This document shows, one piece after another, positions 46,258 to 55,610 of a stretch of DNA of 64,000 nucleotides. This stretch comes from Burkholderiales bacterium. GTDB lineage: Bacteria; Pseudomonadota; Gammaproteobacteria; Burkholderiales; Burkholderiaceae_C. A model generated the notes under the pieces. That model made no database searches. It saw only the letters and a list, made by a program, of their open reading frames with translations, and was not told the DNA's origin. Each line of letters begins with the position of its first letter. Position 1 is the first letter of the stretch. Made by a program: the position numbers and the translations under genes. The DNA lies in assembly GCA_016191525.1 (NCBI GenBank), contig JACPOK010000040.1, positions 1 to 64,000 of the forward strand. Reading direction: 5' to 3'.

Positions 46258-48159
46258 CTACTTGGCGGCCTGCGCCAGGTCCAGCGGCACGCGGCCGGCC
46301 CCCAGCGGTGCACCCGTGGAATAGGCCTGCACATACAGCCGCCCTTCCTGCAGCGCCTGGCGATCCTGCGCGCCCAGCTTGAGGCTGGATGTCTCGTCCG
46401 TTGCGCCGCGCCGCAGCAGGTGCGCGATCACCGGCCCGGGCTGCGCCGGCGTGCCGCGGTGCAGCGCCAGCGCGAGCACCGCATCACCTTGGCGTGCGCC
46501 CGCCAGGCGAGCCGTCCAGGCCAGTGCCGACGTGGTGCCGTCCCAGGAAAAGCGCAGCCGCACCAGCGCGTCACCTTGCGCAACGAGCGGCACATCAATC
46601 GCCGCCGTGCGAACCGCCGGTGCCCTGCCGCCCACCAGCGGCGGCGTGCTGAACGGCGCACGCCTGGGCTTTTGCGCCAGCTCCCAATCGTAGGCCAGGG
46701 CCAGCAGCCTGGCCTCGCTGAACGCCGTGCCCATCAGCTCCAGGCCCGCGGGCACCTGGTCCGCGGTAAAGCCCGCGGGGATGGCGATGGCGGGCAGGCC
46801 GGTGCTGGCACTCAGCTGGCAGTTCGCGCCGCGCTGCGGCTCGCCGATCAGCGCGGGCCGGCGCTGCAGCACCGGGTAGGCCAGCGCGTCGAGCCCGTGC
46901 GCGCTCATGGCCGCGAGCACCGCCGCGCGCAGCGCGCTGCGCTGCGCCAGCGTCTTGCGGTAAGCCTCGGTGTCGCGCGCGGGCGGTGTGTTGCGCAGCC
47001 GCAGCGTGGCGTCCAGTGCCTCGTGGTTCAGGCCCTGCGTGATGATGTCGCCCAGCGACCGCGCCGGCGCGCCGGGCCGCGCGGCCAGGAAGTCCGCCAG
47101 GTCGAACTTGAATTCATGGGCGATGGTGCTGGTGTCGCGCAGCAACGCTTCCAGCCCGGGCACCTCGGCGTCGCTGACTTCGGCGCCGCCGGCCTTCAGG
47201 GCCTCGAGCGCTTTCTGCATCACCGCGTTGGTGTCCGCATCGTCCGGGTCCTTGCCGAACAGCGCGCGCAGCACGCCAATGCGCGCGCCCCGCAGGCCGC
47301 CGGGCTGCAGCAAGGCCCGGTACGAGGCGGGGACGTGCCCGGCCCCGGCCAGGGTGGAAGCATCGGCCGGGTCCGTGCCCACGGTGGCGTCCAGCATCAC
47401 GGCCAGATCCTCCACGCTGCGCGCCAGCGGGCCCGCCACGTCCTGGCTGGCCGACAGGGGCACGATGCCCGCGCGGCTTGAAAGGCCCAGCGTGGGCCGC
47501 AAGCCCACCAGGTTCTGGTTGGCGGCGGGGATGCGGATCGAGCCGCAGGTGTCCGACCCCATGCCGGCGGCGGCGAAGCTGGCCGCCACGGCCGCGGCCG
47601 TGCCGCCGCTGGAGCCACCGGGCACGCGGTCCAGGTGGTAGGGGTTGCGCGTCACGCCGCTCAGGGACGACACGTTGGTGATGCCCGCCGCCAGTTCGTG
47701 CAGCGTGGTCTTGCCCAGGATCACCGCGCCGGCCTCCTTCAGCCGCCGGACCTGGAAGGCATCGCCCAGCGGCTGCAGCGTGGCCAGAGCCAGCGTGCCG
47801 GCCGAGGTGGGCATGCCCAGCGCGTCGTAGTTGTCCTTGACCAGCACCGGGATGCCATGCAGCGGCCCGCGCGGCCCCCGCGCCGCCCGTTCGCGGTCCA
47901 GCGCCTGCGCGTCGTCCAGCGCGGAGGGGTTGGCCCGCAGCACCGCGTTCAGTGCCGGTCCCGCCCCGTCATAGGCGCGGATGCGCGCGAGGTAGGCCTC
48001 CACCAGCTGGCGCGAGGTGACCTGGCCGGAAGCCTGCGCCTGCTGCAGCTGCGCGATCGATTTTTCGGTCACGTCGAAATCCGCCGCGCCGGCGGCGCCG
48101 GTGAGCAGCAATGCGAGGGCCGCCGCCGCGCGGCGGGTGAAGAGTTGCTGTGCGTTCAT
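46258..48159 (-). CDS. Exported amidase with C-terminal CHRD-like domain
   Basis: A 633-residue protein with a twin-arginine-like N-terminus (TRRAAAALALLL, cleavage near AAGAA) and an amidase-signature domain with the Ser-cisSer-Lys triad: Lys108 (VLVKDN), Ser183 (GGSSGGT) and Ser207 (CGSIRIP). The last ~110 residues are a separate module with GPVI-x-HLL, LGAQDRQALQEGRLYVQAYS and a final R-x-PL, resembling CHRD domains. It hydrolyses amides outside the cytoplasm. The gene overlaps the D-aminoacylase gene by 4 bp. Confidence 0.87.
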   Translation of the reverse strand: MNAQQLFTRRAAAALALLLTGAAGAADFDVTEKSIAQLQQAQASGQVTSRQLVEAYLARIRAYDGAGPALNAVLRANPSALDDAQALDRERAARGPRGPLHGIPVLVKDNYDALGMPTSAGTLALATLQPLGDAFQVRRLKEAGAVILGKTTLHELAAGITNVSSLSGVTRNPYHLDRVPGGSSGGTAAAVAASFAAAGMGSDTCGSIRIPAANQNLVGLRPTLGLSSRAGIVPLSASQDVAGPLARSVEDLAVMLDATVGTDPADASTLAGAGHVPASYRALLQPGGLRGARIGVLRALFGKDPDDADTNAVMQKALEALKAGGAEVSDAEVPGLEALLRDTSTIAHEFKFDLADFLAARPGAPARSLGDIITQGLNHEALDATLRLRNTPPARDTEAYRKTLAQRSALRAAVLAAMSAHGLDALAYPVLQRRPALIGEPQRGANCQLSASTGLPAIAIPAGFTADQVPAGLELMGTAFSEARLLALAYDWELAQKPRRAPFSTPPLVGGRAPAVRTAAIDVPLVAQGDALVRLRFSWDGTTSALAWTARLAGARQGDAVLALALHRGTPAQPGPVIAHLLRRGATDETSSLKLGAQDRQALQEGRLYVQAYSTGAPLGAGRVPLDLAQAAK

Positions 48160-49613
48160 GCTGTGTCTCCCCTGTTGATGCGCCGCAGGCACTGGCCCGC
48201 GCGCGCGCCGGTCGGCTCGCCCGCCGCCCAGGCCGGCACACCGTTCACGATGACATGCTCGATGCCGCCCGAAGGCAGCATGGGCGCCGTGTAGGTCGAG
48301 CGGTCGCGCACCGCGGCGGCGTCGAACACCGTGACGTCGGCCGCGAAGCCCTCGCGGATTTCGCCGCGCCCGTGCAGGCCGAACGCCCGCGCCGTGAGCC
48401 CGCTCATCTTGTGCACGGCCGTCTCCAGCGAAAACAGTTTCTGGTCGCGGCTGTAGTGGCCCAGCACGCGGGTGAAGGCGCCCCACAGGCGCGGGTGCGG
48501 GTAGCTGTCGGCCGAGATGCCGTCGGATCCGACCATGGTGTCGCCATAGGCCAGCACCCGCCGCACGTCGGCCTCGTCCATCATGAAGTACATGCCGGTG
48601 CCTGGCATCACGCGGGCCAGGGCTTCTTCGCGCGAGCACCCCCACTCCGCGGCCAGGGCCGACACGGTCTTGCCGGCGGCTTGCGGCAAGGTGCGCGAGC
48701 TCGTGACGATGATGTCGCTGGACTGCGCCAGCCGCTCGGGCCGCAGCAGCGACGACGAGGCGGTGTACGGGTAGCAGTCCAGGCAGATCTTTTGCGCCTG
48801 CGCCAGCAGCTGGAGTTTGGCCAGCGTATCCACGGTGCGGCCGAAGTTCGCCGCGCCCATCACCTTGTGGTGCGACACCACCAGCGGCACCCCCAGCGCG
48901 CGCGCGATGGTGGCCGCTTCGTCGATGGCTTCTAGCACCCGGTCGCCCTCGTCGCGCATGTGGGTGGCGTAAACGCCGCCATGCCGCGCCAGGTCGGCGC
49001 CCACCGCGATGATTTCATCCGCCGTGGCGGCGGCCGCCGGCGGATAAAAGGTGCCGCTGGACAGGCCCAGTGCGCCGGCGCGCAGCGCGGCCGCCGCGGC
49101 GCCGCGCATGGCACGGACCTCGTCCTCGGTGGCCGGCAGGTCCAGGTTTTTCACGTGGCAGGCGCGCAGGGAGGTGTGGCCCACCAACGAGGCCACGTTC
49201 ACGGCCGCGGGCCGCGCTGCAAGCCGGTCCAGGTAAGCGCCGAACACCGGGAACTGGTATTGCGGCTCCACCGGCCGCAGCGGCAGCGGCGGCACCGCGC
49301 CCACCGGGTAGGGCGCCATGCTGTTGCCGCAGTTTCCGTTGATCACCGTGGTCACGCCCTGCGACAGCTTGGCCGGCAGCTGCGGGTCGGCCAGCACCGC
49401 GCGGTCGTCATGCGCATGGCTGTCGATGAAGCCGGGCGCCACGATCAGCCCGCCCGCCTCGATCACCCGGGTGGCCCGTGCCGCGCCGGCGTCGCCGATG
49501 AAGGTGACCACGCCGCCGGCGATGCCCACGTCGGCCCGGCGCGCGGGCGCGCCGCTGCCATCCACCAGCATGCCGCCGCGAACCAGCAGGTCCAGCGCGC
49601 CGGGGCTAGTCAA
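48156..49613 (-). CDS. N-acyl-D-amino-acid deacylase (D-aminoacylase) family
   Basis: A 485-residue amidohydrolase with the zinc motif GFIDSHAHDD (about 61-70), NGNCGNSMAP and VVSHHKVMG, matching N-acyl-D-amino acid deacylases/D-aminoacylases of the urease-related amidohydrolase superfamily. Start ATG at 49613, overlapping the Bug gene by 8 bp. With the exported amidase and a binding protein it suggests use of N-acylated amino-acid or peptide-like substrates. Confidence 0.88.
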   Translation of the reverse strand: MTSPGALDLLVRGGMLVDGSGAPARRADVGIAGGVVTFIGDAGAARATRVIEAGGLIVAPGFIDSHAHDDRAVLADPQLPAKLSQGVTTVINGNCGNSMAPYPVGAVPPLPLRPVEPQYQFPVFGAYLDRLAARPAAVNVASLVGHTSLRACHVKNLDLPATEDEVRAMRGAAAAALRAGALGLSSGTFYPPAAAATADEIIAVGADLARHGGVYATHMRDEGDRVLEAIDEAATIARALGVPLVVSHHKVMGAANFGRTVDTLAKLQLLAQAQKICLDCYPYTASSSLLRPERLAQSSDIIVTSSRTLPQAAGKTVSALAAEWGCSREEALARVMPGTGMYFMMDEADVRRVLAYGDTMVGSDGISADSYPHPRLWGAFTRVLGHYSRDQKLFSLETAVHKMSGLTARAFGLHGRGEIREGFAADVTVFDAAAVRDRSTYTAPMLPSGGIEHVIVNGVPAWAAGEPTGARAGQCLRRINRGDTA

Positions 49614-50574
49614 GCTTGACCCCGGCCTTGCGGATCACCTCGCCCCACTTCTTCGCTTCGCTGTCGATGTGGGCGCGGAAGAACTCCGGTGTGCCGCCCA
49701 GCGCCACCTGCCCGAGCTGGGCGAATTCGGCGCGGGTGGCGGGCGACTGCAGCCAGCCGTTGATCTCGCGGTTCAGCCGCAGGATCACCGGCCGCGGCGT
49801 GCCCGCCGGCGCGACGATGCCGCCCCAGGCCACAACCTCGAAGCCGGCGATGCCCGCCTCCTCCATCGTGGGCACGTCCGGCAACAGCGCGGAGCGCCGT
49901 TTGCTGGTCACTGCCAGCGCCCGCACCTGGCCCGCCTGGATGGCGCCCACCATGGAGGGCAGGTTGTCGAACATGAAGTCGATCTGGCCGCCGATCAGGT
50001 CGGTCTGCGCCTGGGGCGCGCCGCGATAAGGGATGTGGGTGAAGCTGATCTCCGCCTTCTCCTTGAGGATCTCGCCGCTCAGGTGGCTGGTGGTGCCGTT
50101 GCCGCCGGAACCCATGGCCAGCCGGCCGGGATGGCTCTTGGCATAAATCACCAGGTCGCGCACGCTGGTCACCGCCAGCGACTTGCGCACCACCAGCACG
50201 TTGGGCACCTGCGACAGCACCGCCACCGGCACCAGGTCCTTGTCGGGGTTGTAGGGCATCTTGGCGATCAGGCTGCGGTTGATCGCCATGGTGACGATAT
50301 TGCCGAAGCCCAGCGTGTAGCCGTCGGCCTTGGCGGTGGCCACCGCCTGCATGGCGATGGTGCCGGCCGCGCCGGGCCTGTTCTCTATCACCACCGACTG
50401 GCGCAGCTTGTCCTGCAGGTAGATGCCCAGCTTGCGGCTGGTGAGGTCGGGCGTGCCGCCCGCGGCCGATGGCACGACCAGCTTGAGCGGCTGGCCCGCC
50501 GGCCATTCGGCCGCCGAAGCCAGGAGGCTGGCCAGCGCCAGCAGCGCCGCGGCGCCTGCCTTAAGTTTTTTCAT
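49606..50574 (-). CDS. Bug/TctC family periplasmic binding protein
   Basis: A 322-residue protein with a signal peptide (cleavage near ASAAEW) and a Bug fold (LKLVVPSAAGGTPDLTSR, IENRPGAAGT, PYRGAPQAQTDLIGGQI). Bug proteins are the solute receptors of tripartite tricarboxylate transporters in Burkholderiales and number dozens per genome. Start ATG at 50574 with TGGAG upstream. No tctAB adjoins it, so it is an orphan receptor; the ligand may relate to the enzymes in its operon. Confidence 0.93.
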   Translation of the reverse strand: MKKLKAGAAALLALASLLASAAEWPAGQPLKLVVPSAAGGTPDLTSRKLGIYLQDKLRQSVVIENRPGAAGTIAMQAVATAKADGYTLGFGNIVTMAINRSLIAKMPYNPDKDLVPVAVLSQVPNVLVVRKSLAVTSVRDLVIYAKSHPGRLAMGSGGNGTTSHLSGEILKEKAEISFTHIPYRGAPQAQTDLIGGQIDFMFDNLPSMVGAIQAGQVRALAVTSKRRSALLPDVPTMEEAGIAGFEVVAWGGIVAPAGTPRPVILRLNREINGWLQSPATRAEFAQLGQVALGGTPEFFRAHIDSEAKKWGEVIRKAGVKLD

Positions 50575-50729
50575 GGGGTTCTCCAACCAACGTCTTTGGG
50601 GGGTCCCGCTGCCGGGCTGGTGTGAATGTCGGAGATGGCGCCACGCCTGTCCAACAGAATTAATGCATGGGGTCCCCGCGTTTTTCTCATACCCCCCGCG
50701 CGCCGCCTGCCGATAATCGGCACAGCCCC

Positions 50730-51632
50730 ATGAAATACCCCACGCAGCGGCACCTGCCATCCATCGTCAACCTCAACACCTTCGAGGTGATCGCGCGGCG
50801 CCTGAGCGTCACGGCGGCGGCGGATGAACTGGGCCTGACACAAAGCGCGGTGAGCCGCCAGCTCTCGGACCTGGAAAGCTTTGTCGGCGTGCCGCTGTGC
50901 CGCCGCACCCCCACGGGGCTGGAGCTCACCACCGACGGCGCCAACTATTTACGCCGCGTGCGCACCCTGCTGGACGAACTGGAGTCGGCCACCATCGCCG
51001 CGTCGATGGGTTCCATGCCCGGCAAGATCCTGCGGATGTCCGTGCCCACGACGTTCGGCACGATATGGGCCATGCCCCGGCTGTGCGCCTTCGCGGCCGC
51101 GCACCGCCACGTGCAGCTGGACGTGGCCACGCACACCGGCCCGATCGCCATGCGCGACTCGGGGCTGGACGCGGCCATCATTAATTGCGAGGGGCCCGAA
51201 CCGGGCTGCGTGGCCGACTTGCTGCACCCGGTCCACTCCTTGCCCATGGCCGCGCCCGGCTTGGCGCGCGCCAAGCCGCCGCTATCGGGCTCGCAGCTGG
51301 CCGCCCTGCCCCTGCTGCACCAGAGCACCGCGCCGAATGCATGGCCCGCGTACCTGCGCCAGCTGGGCGCGTCCGTCGAAATCCCGATGCCGGGCCCGCA
51401 TTACGGCCTGTTGACCATGGCCCTTGCCGCTGCCGAGGCCGGGCTGGGCGCGGCCCTGCTGCCGGACTATGTGGCCGCGCCGGCACTGGAAGCCGGCAGG
51501 CTGGTGCGGCTGCACGACAAGCCCTTTGTCTCACCGCGCAGCTACTTCCTGGTGACCACGCAGGAACGCACCAAGGCGCCGATCATCGAGGCGCTGCGCG
51601 CCTGGCTGCTCAAGGCGCCGGCTGCCGCGTAA
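50730..51632 (+). CDS. LysR-type regulator of the Bug-amidase operon
   Basis: A 300-residue LTTR with an N-terminal HTH (FEVIARRLSVTAAADELGLTQSAVSRQL) and the LysR effector domain. It diverges from the Bug-deacylase-amidase operon across a 155-bp gap, the classic arrangement for regulation of that operon. Its end overlaps the convergent TPR-glycosyltransferase gene by 23 bp. Confidence 0.9.
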   Translation: MKYPTQRHLPSIVNLNTFEVIARRLSVTAAADELGLTQSAVSRQLSDLESFVGVPLCRRTPTGLELTTDGANYLRRVRTLLDELESATIAASMGSMPGKILRMSVPTTFGTIWAMPRLCAFAAAHRHVQLDVATHTGPIAMRDSGLDAAIINCEGPEPGCVADLLHPVHSLPMAAPGLARAKPPLSGSQLAALPLLHQSTAPNAWPAYLRQLGASVEIPMPGPHYGLLTMALAAAEAGLGAALLPDYVAAPALEAGRLVRLHDKPFVSPRSYFLVTTQERTKAPIIEALRAWLLKAPAAA

Positions 51633-53796
51633 CCAGGAAATCTTCGGGCCGCAGGCCCTGCTGGTGCCGCTCCCACATCTGCGCATAAGCCGCCTCAATG
51701 TCGCGCGCGAATTGCCGCGTGTCGAACAGCGTCGATGTTTCGCGCGCCTGCGCTACACGCAGCTTTAAAGCAGCCAGCAACTGCGGCGAACGCGCCAGCT
51801 CCAGCGCCTTGCGTTCGTATTCCGCCAGCGAATCGGTCACCAGCTCAGGCAAGCCCGCCTCGCGCAGCAGGCTGGCAGCCACGCGCGCGGCGAAGGCGCC
51901 GCCGCGGCAGGTGAGCAGGGGCAGGCCGGCCCACAGCGCGTCGCTGGCCGTGGTGTGGGCGTTGTACGGCAGCGTATCCAGGAACAGGTCGGCCAGCCGG
52001 TGGCGCGCCAGGTGCTGCGCCGGTTCCGCGCGCGGCGCGAACACCAGCCGCTGCGCATCGATGCCGCGCGCCTGCGCTTGCGCGCGCAGGTTGCGCATGG
52101 CGGCCGCGTTGTCTTCCAGCAGCCAGAGCACGGCGTGCGGCAGCTGCGCCAGCAGCCGCATCCACACACCGAAGACTCCGGGTGTGATCTTGTAGTTGTT
52201 GTTGAAGCAGCAGAACACGAAGGCTTCCGGTGGCAGCCCGGCATCGGCCCGCGACAGCGGCGCATCGTCGATGGCGCGCGCCGCATCGTTGGCCTGGTAG
52301 CAGCCCGGCAGCCAGGCGATGTTCTCGCTGTAATGCGCGCGCTGCTGCGGCGGCAGCACTTCGGCGTCGGCGATCAGGTAGTCAAAAAAATCAGCGCCGC
52401 AGCTGCCCGGATAGCCCAGGTAGCTCACCTGCAGCGGTGCGGGCCGGTGCGCGAGGATGCCCAGCCGGCTGCCCTGGGTGAAGCCGTTCAGGTCGACCAC
52501 GATGTCCGCCTCCAGCTCCAGCAGCAGCTGGGCGGCCTCGCGGTCGGTGAGGTGCTGCGCGTCGGCAAAGCGCCCGAACGCGCGCTGCACGCGCTGGCGC
52601 ATGGGGTGGCTGGAATCGGGGCCCAGCGACAGGGCCGTGAGCTCGAAGCGGCTGCGGTCGTGCTGCTCGAACAGGCCCGCCATCAGGTGCATGCTGGGAT
52701 GGTTCTGGAAATCCGCCGAAACGTAGGCGACGCGGATGCGCTCGTGGCTGCGCCGGCCGCCCGTCCATAGCGCGGGCACGGGTGGATATTTGTCCCGCAC
52801 ATAGGTGCGGGCGCAGGCCAGCTGCTCCTGCGCATCGCCGCTGACGGCCAGGAAGCTGAAGGGCGTGTCGGCGCGGGCGCCGCCGCGCACCTGTTCGCGC
52901 AGCGCTGCGGCCAGCTGCGTGTAACCCGTCCAGTCGCAGCTGAAGATGCGCGAGCGCAGCAGGCTGCCCAGCGCATAGGGATGGCCCGGCGCGATCTGCA
53001 GTGCCGCCTCAAAGCACTGCGCCGCTTCTTCATAGCGGCGCAGCGCCTTCAGCAGGTTGCCGCGGTTGCTGAGGGCCGCCACGTTGCGCGGCTCCAGCGC
53101 CAGCAACTGGTCGCAGCAAGCCAGCGCCTCGGGCACGCGGTTCACCGCCATCCATTCGACGGCCAGGTCGGCCAGCAGCACGGTGTTGGCCGGTTCCACG
53201 GCGAGAGCTTCACGGTACGAAGCCGCCGCATCGGCGCGGCGGCCCAATCCGCGAAACGCGTTACCGCGGCCGCGCAGCGCCACGCCAAGCCCGGGCCGCA
53301 GCGCCAGCGCCTGCGCATAGGAGGGCAGCGCCTGGTCCCAGCGCCGCAATGCGTCCAGGATGTTGCCGCGGTTGGTCCAGGCCTCGGCCGAGGCGGGGTG
53401 CGCCGCCACGGCGTTGTCGTACACCGCCAGCGCATCATCCAGCCGGCCCTGCTTCACCAGCAAGTTGCCCAGGTTGATGTAGGTCACGGCTTCGGCACCC
53501 AGCACCAGCGCGCGGCCATAGCAGTCCATGGCCAGTGCCGCGTCACCGGCGTCCTGGTGGACCAGTCCCAGGCTGTTCAGGTAGCCGGCATGGGCAGGCG
53601 CAATGGCCAGCGCCTGCCCGATCAGCGCGATGGCGACATCGCCGCGCCCGACTTGCCGCGCCAGCAGGCCCAGCAGGTGCAGCGCATCGGCGTTGTGCGG
53701 CTCGGCCTGCAGGACCTGGCGGTAGATGGCTTCGGCTTCAGCCAGCCGCCCGGCCTGGTGCAGCGCCAGGCCGGCGGCCAGGCTAGCCGCGTCCAT
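51610..53796 (-). CDS. TPR-repeat O-GlcNAc-transferase-like protein (GT41)
   Basis: A 728-residue protein: about nine TPR motifs (residues ~1-310), then a GT41/SPINDLY-type catalytic domain (about 335-725) with HPSMHLMAGLFEQHD, VDLNGFTQG, PLQVSYLGYPG and GLPLLTCRGGAFAARV. Bacterial members transfer GlcNAc or hexoses to proteins. It lacks a signal peptide, so it should act in the cytosol. Start ATG at 53796. No flagellin or adhesin gene adjoins it to reveal its acceptor. Confidence 0.92.
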   Translation of the reverse strand: MDAASLAAGLALHQAGRLAEAEAIYRQVLQAEPHNADALHLLGLLARQVGRGDVAIALIGQALAIAPAHAGYLNSLGLVHQDAGDAALAMDCYGRALVLGAEAVTYINLGNLLVKQGRLDDALAVYDNAVAAHPASAEAWTNRGNILDALRRWDQALPSYAQALALRPGLGVALRGRGNAFRGLGRRADAAASYREALAVEPANTVLLADLAVEWMAVNRVPEALACCDQLLALEPRNVAALSNRGNLLKALRRYEEAAQCFEAALQIAPGHPYALGSLLRSRIFSCDWTGYTQLAAALREQVRGGARADTPFSFLAVSGDAQEQLACARTYVRDKYPPVPALWTGGRRSHERIRVAYVSADFQNHPSMHLMAGLFEQHDRSRFELTALSLGPDSSHPMRQRVQRAFGRFADAQHLTDREAAQLLLELEADIVVDLNGFTQGSRLGILAHRPAPLQVSYLGYPGSCGADFFDYLIADAEVLPPQQRAHYSENIAWLPGCYQANDAARAIDDAPLSRADAGLPPEAFVFCCFNNNYKITPGVFGVWMRLLAQLPHAVLWLLEDNAAAMRNLRAQAQARGIDAQRLVFAPRAEPAQHLARHRLADLFLDTLPYNAHTTASDALWAGLPLLTCRGGAFAARVAASLLREAGLPELVTDSLAEYERKALELARSPQLLAALKLRVAQARETSTLFDTRQFARDIEAAYAQMWERHQQGLRPEDFLVTRQPAP

Positions 53797-53855
53797 GGGG
53801 CGGCTTGTGGTGCTGGCTGTGGCGCGATTTCATTGCGCCAGTTTATGGCAACCCC

Positions 53856-54782
53856 CTATTTCAGGGAGCCCGCGGCCCGGGCGCTGTGCAGCACGAACTT
53901 CACCGGCGCGTACTGCTTTTCATAGTCCACGGGAAGGAACGCGTCGCTGCCGTCCAGCAGACGCTGGGTTTCCGCCGGGAAGCGGTATTGGTAAGTGCAC
54001 CTGCTCACGCGCTCCTGCAGCGCCTTGGGCACCTGCGGCCCGAACACAAAGGCCGAGGCCGGGAACGGCGCGCTTTCCCACAAAGTGCGGAAGGCCGAGG
54101 CCCTGATCTCGCTCTTGGCCACCATGCGGTCGAACTGGTCGCTGGCCACGGCGCCCGCGTCCCAGAAGCCGTTCATCACGCCCGCGATGGACCGCTCGTG
54201 GCCGTTGGAATACACCACCGCATAGTCCTTCTCGGGCACCAGGCCGATGCCGGGAAAGTAAGCCCGCGGTGCCAGGTTGCCCGAGTTGGAAGCCGCCGTG
54301 GTGTGCGCGATCTTTTTGCCCTTCAGGTCGGCCGGCTTGCGGTAGGGGCTGTCGGCCCGCACGATGAGGTGCAGCTTGTAGGCGCCGATCTGCCGGGTGC
54401 GGCTGTTGCCGCGCACCGCGAATGGAATCGCTTCGCTGGCTTCCACCGCCACCGGCACGATGCCGCTGGACAGCTGCACCATGTCCAGCTTGCGGCCCTT
54501 CAGGCCGTCGAGCATTTCGTCTTCGCTCAGCAGGTCCAGCCCGTTGAAGTACGAGTCCACCGATTCACCGCGCTGGTTGACCAGGTTCACCCTGGCGCAC
54601 TCGCCCAGGTGCACCAGGAAGCGGCCGTACAGCTTGCTGGTCTCCACCCGGTTCACGGCCTTGGGAAAAGCAACCGCCAGCGTGGGGCGGGCGGGCTGGG
54701 GCTGGGCCGGCTGGGGCGGCTGCGCCAGCAGGCTGGTGGCCACCAGGGCGGTGAGGGGAAAGGCAACGACGTTCCTGTTCAT
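53856..54782 (-). CDS. PhnD-like phosphate/phosphonate binding protein (second)
   Basis: A 308-residue periplasmic binding protein with a signal peptide and Pro/Gln-rich linker (about 1-33). Its PhnD-type domain carries the ligand loop TTAASNSG. It closes the phn-like operon, 27 bases after a permease gene. It differs clearly from the PhnD protein at 57191-58186, so the two probably recognise different ligands. Start ATG at 54782 with AGGAG upstream. Confidence 0.85.
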   Translation of the reverse strand: MNRNVVAFPLTALVATSLLAQPPQPAQPQPARPTLAVAFPKAVNRVETSKLYGRFLVHLGECARVNLVNQRGESVDSYFNGLDLLSEDEMLDGLKGRKLDMVQLSSGIVPVAVEASEAIPFAVRGNSRTRQIGAYKLHLIVRADSPYRKPADLKGKKIAHTTAASNSGNLAPRAYFPGIGLVPEKDYAVVYSNGHERSIAGVMNGFWDAGAVASDQFDRMVAKSEIRASAFRTLWESAPFPASAFVFGPQVPKALQERVSRCTYQYRFPAETQRLLDGSDAFLPVDYEKQYAPVKFVLHSARAAGSLK

Positions 54783-54809
54783 GATGTCTCCTGGGTTGCG
54801 CCGAAGTGC

Positions 54810-55610
54810 TCAGAGGAGCTTCTTGCGAATCCGGGTCACGGCCACTTCGGCAATGATGACAACGGCAAACACCGTCACCAGCACCGCCGCGACCCGGCTC
54901 CATTGAAAGAGGTTGAGTGCCGTGTCCAGCACCACGCCGATGCCGCCGGCGCCGACCAGGCCCAGCACGCCCGACTCGCGCACGTTGATGTCCCAGCGCA
55001 GCAGCACGATGGACCAGAACGCCGGCTTCACCTGCGGCCAGTAGCCGTACCAGAGCTGGGCCGACCAGGAGGCGCCCGCCGCCTGCAGCGCCTCGATCGG
55101 CCCGCGCGGCGCCTGCTCCAGCGCCTCGGCCAGCAGCTTGCCGGTGAAGCCGACGGAACGGAAGGCGATGGCCAGCATGCCCGCCAGCGGGCCCGGCCCG
55201 AAGATCGCCACGAACAGCAGCGCCCAGACCAGCGAATTGACCGAGCGGCTGGACACCAGCACCAGCCGCGACACGAAACCCGCGATGCGGCTGGGCACCA
55301 CGCAGGCAGCGCCCAGCAGGCCGAAGGGAACGGCCAGCAGCAGCGACAGCAGGGTGCCCAGCGTCGCCATGTGCAGCGTCTCCACCAGCGCCGGGTGGAT
55401 CGCCTGCGGGTAATGGGTCCAGGCGATGGGCCACATGCGCGACAGCATGTCGCCCATCTGCTCCGGTGCGTCGTACAGGAACTCCGGGATCACCTGGATC
55501 GAGCGCAGCGACTGCACCACGGCCAGCACGACGGCGATGAAGACGGCGTGCCGCATCAGCCTTTGGGCCGGGCTGAAGCGCTGCCACTGGCGTGCGAGCG
55601 GCTCAGACAT
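54810..55610 (-). CDS. phnE: PhnE-type ABC permease (second)
   Basis: A 266-residue inner-membrane permease with six hydrophobic segments and the EA loop (EALEQAPRGPIEALQAAGASW) of the PhnE family. It forms a heterodimer with the other permease (55603-56394), whose gene it overlaps by 8 bp. Part of a phosphonate/phosphite-type importer. Confidence 0.9.
   Translation of the reverse strand: MSEPLARQWQRFSPAQRLMRHAVFIAVVLAVVQSLRSIQVIPEFLYDAPEQMGDMLSRMWPIAWTHYPQAIHPALVETLHMATLGTLLSLLLAVPFGLLGAACVVPSRIAGFVSRLVLVSSRSVNSLVWALLFVAIFGPGPLAGMLAIAFRSVGFTGKLLAEALEQAPRGPIEALQAAGASWSAQLWYGYWPQVKPAFWSIVLLRWDINVRESGVLGLVGAGGIGVVLDTALNLFQWSRVAAVLVTVFAVVIIAEVAVTRIRKKLL

Noticed and set aside
51281..51300. GCTATCGGGCTCGCAGC as a sixth copy of the 17-bp element
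   Set aside because: The ends fit, but the core is GC-rich and lies in ordinary LysR coding sequence; probably chance.
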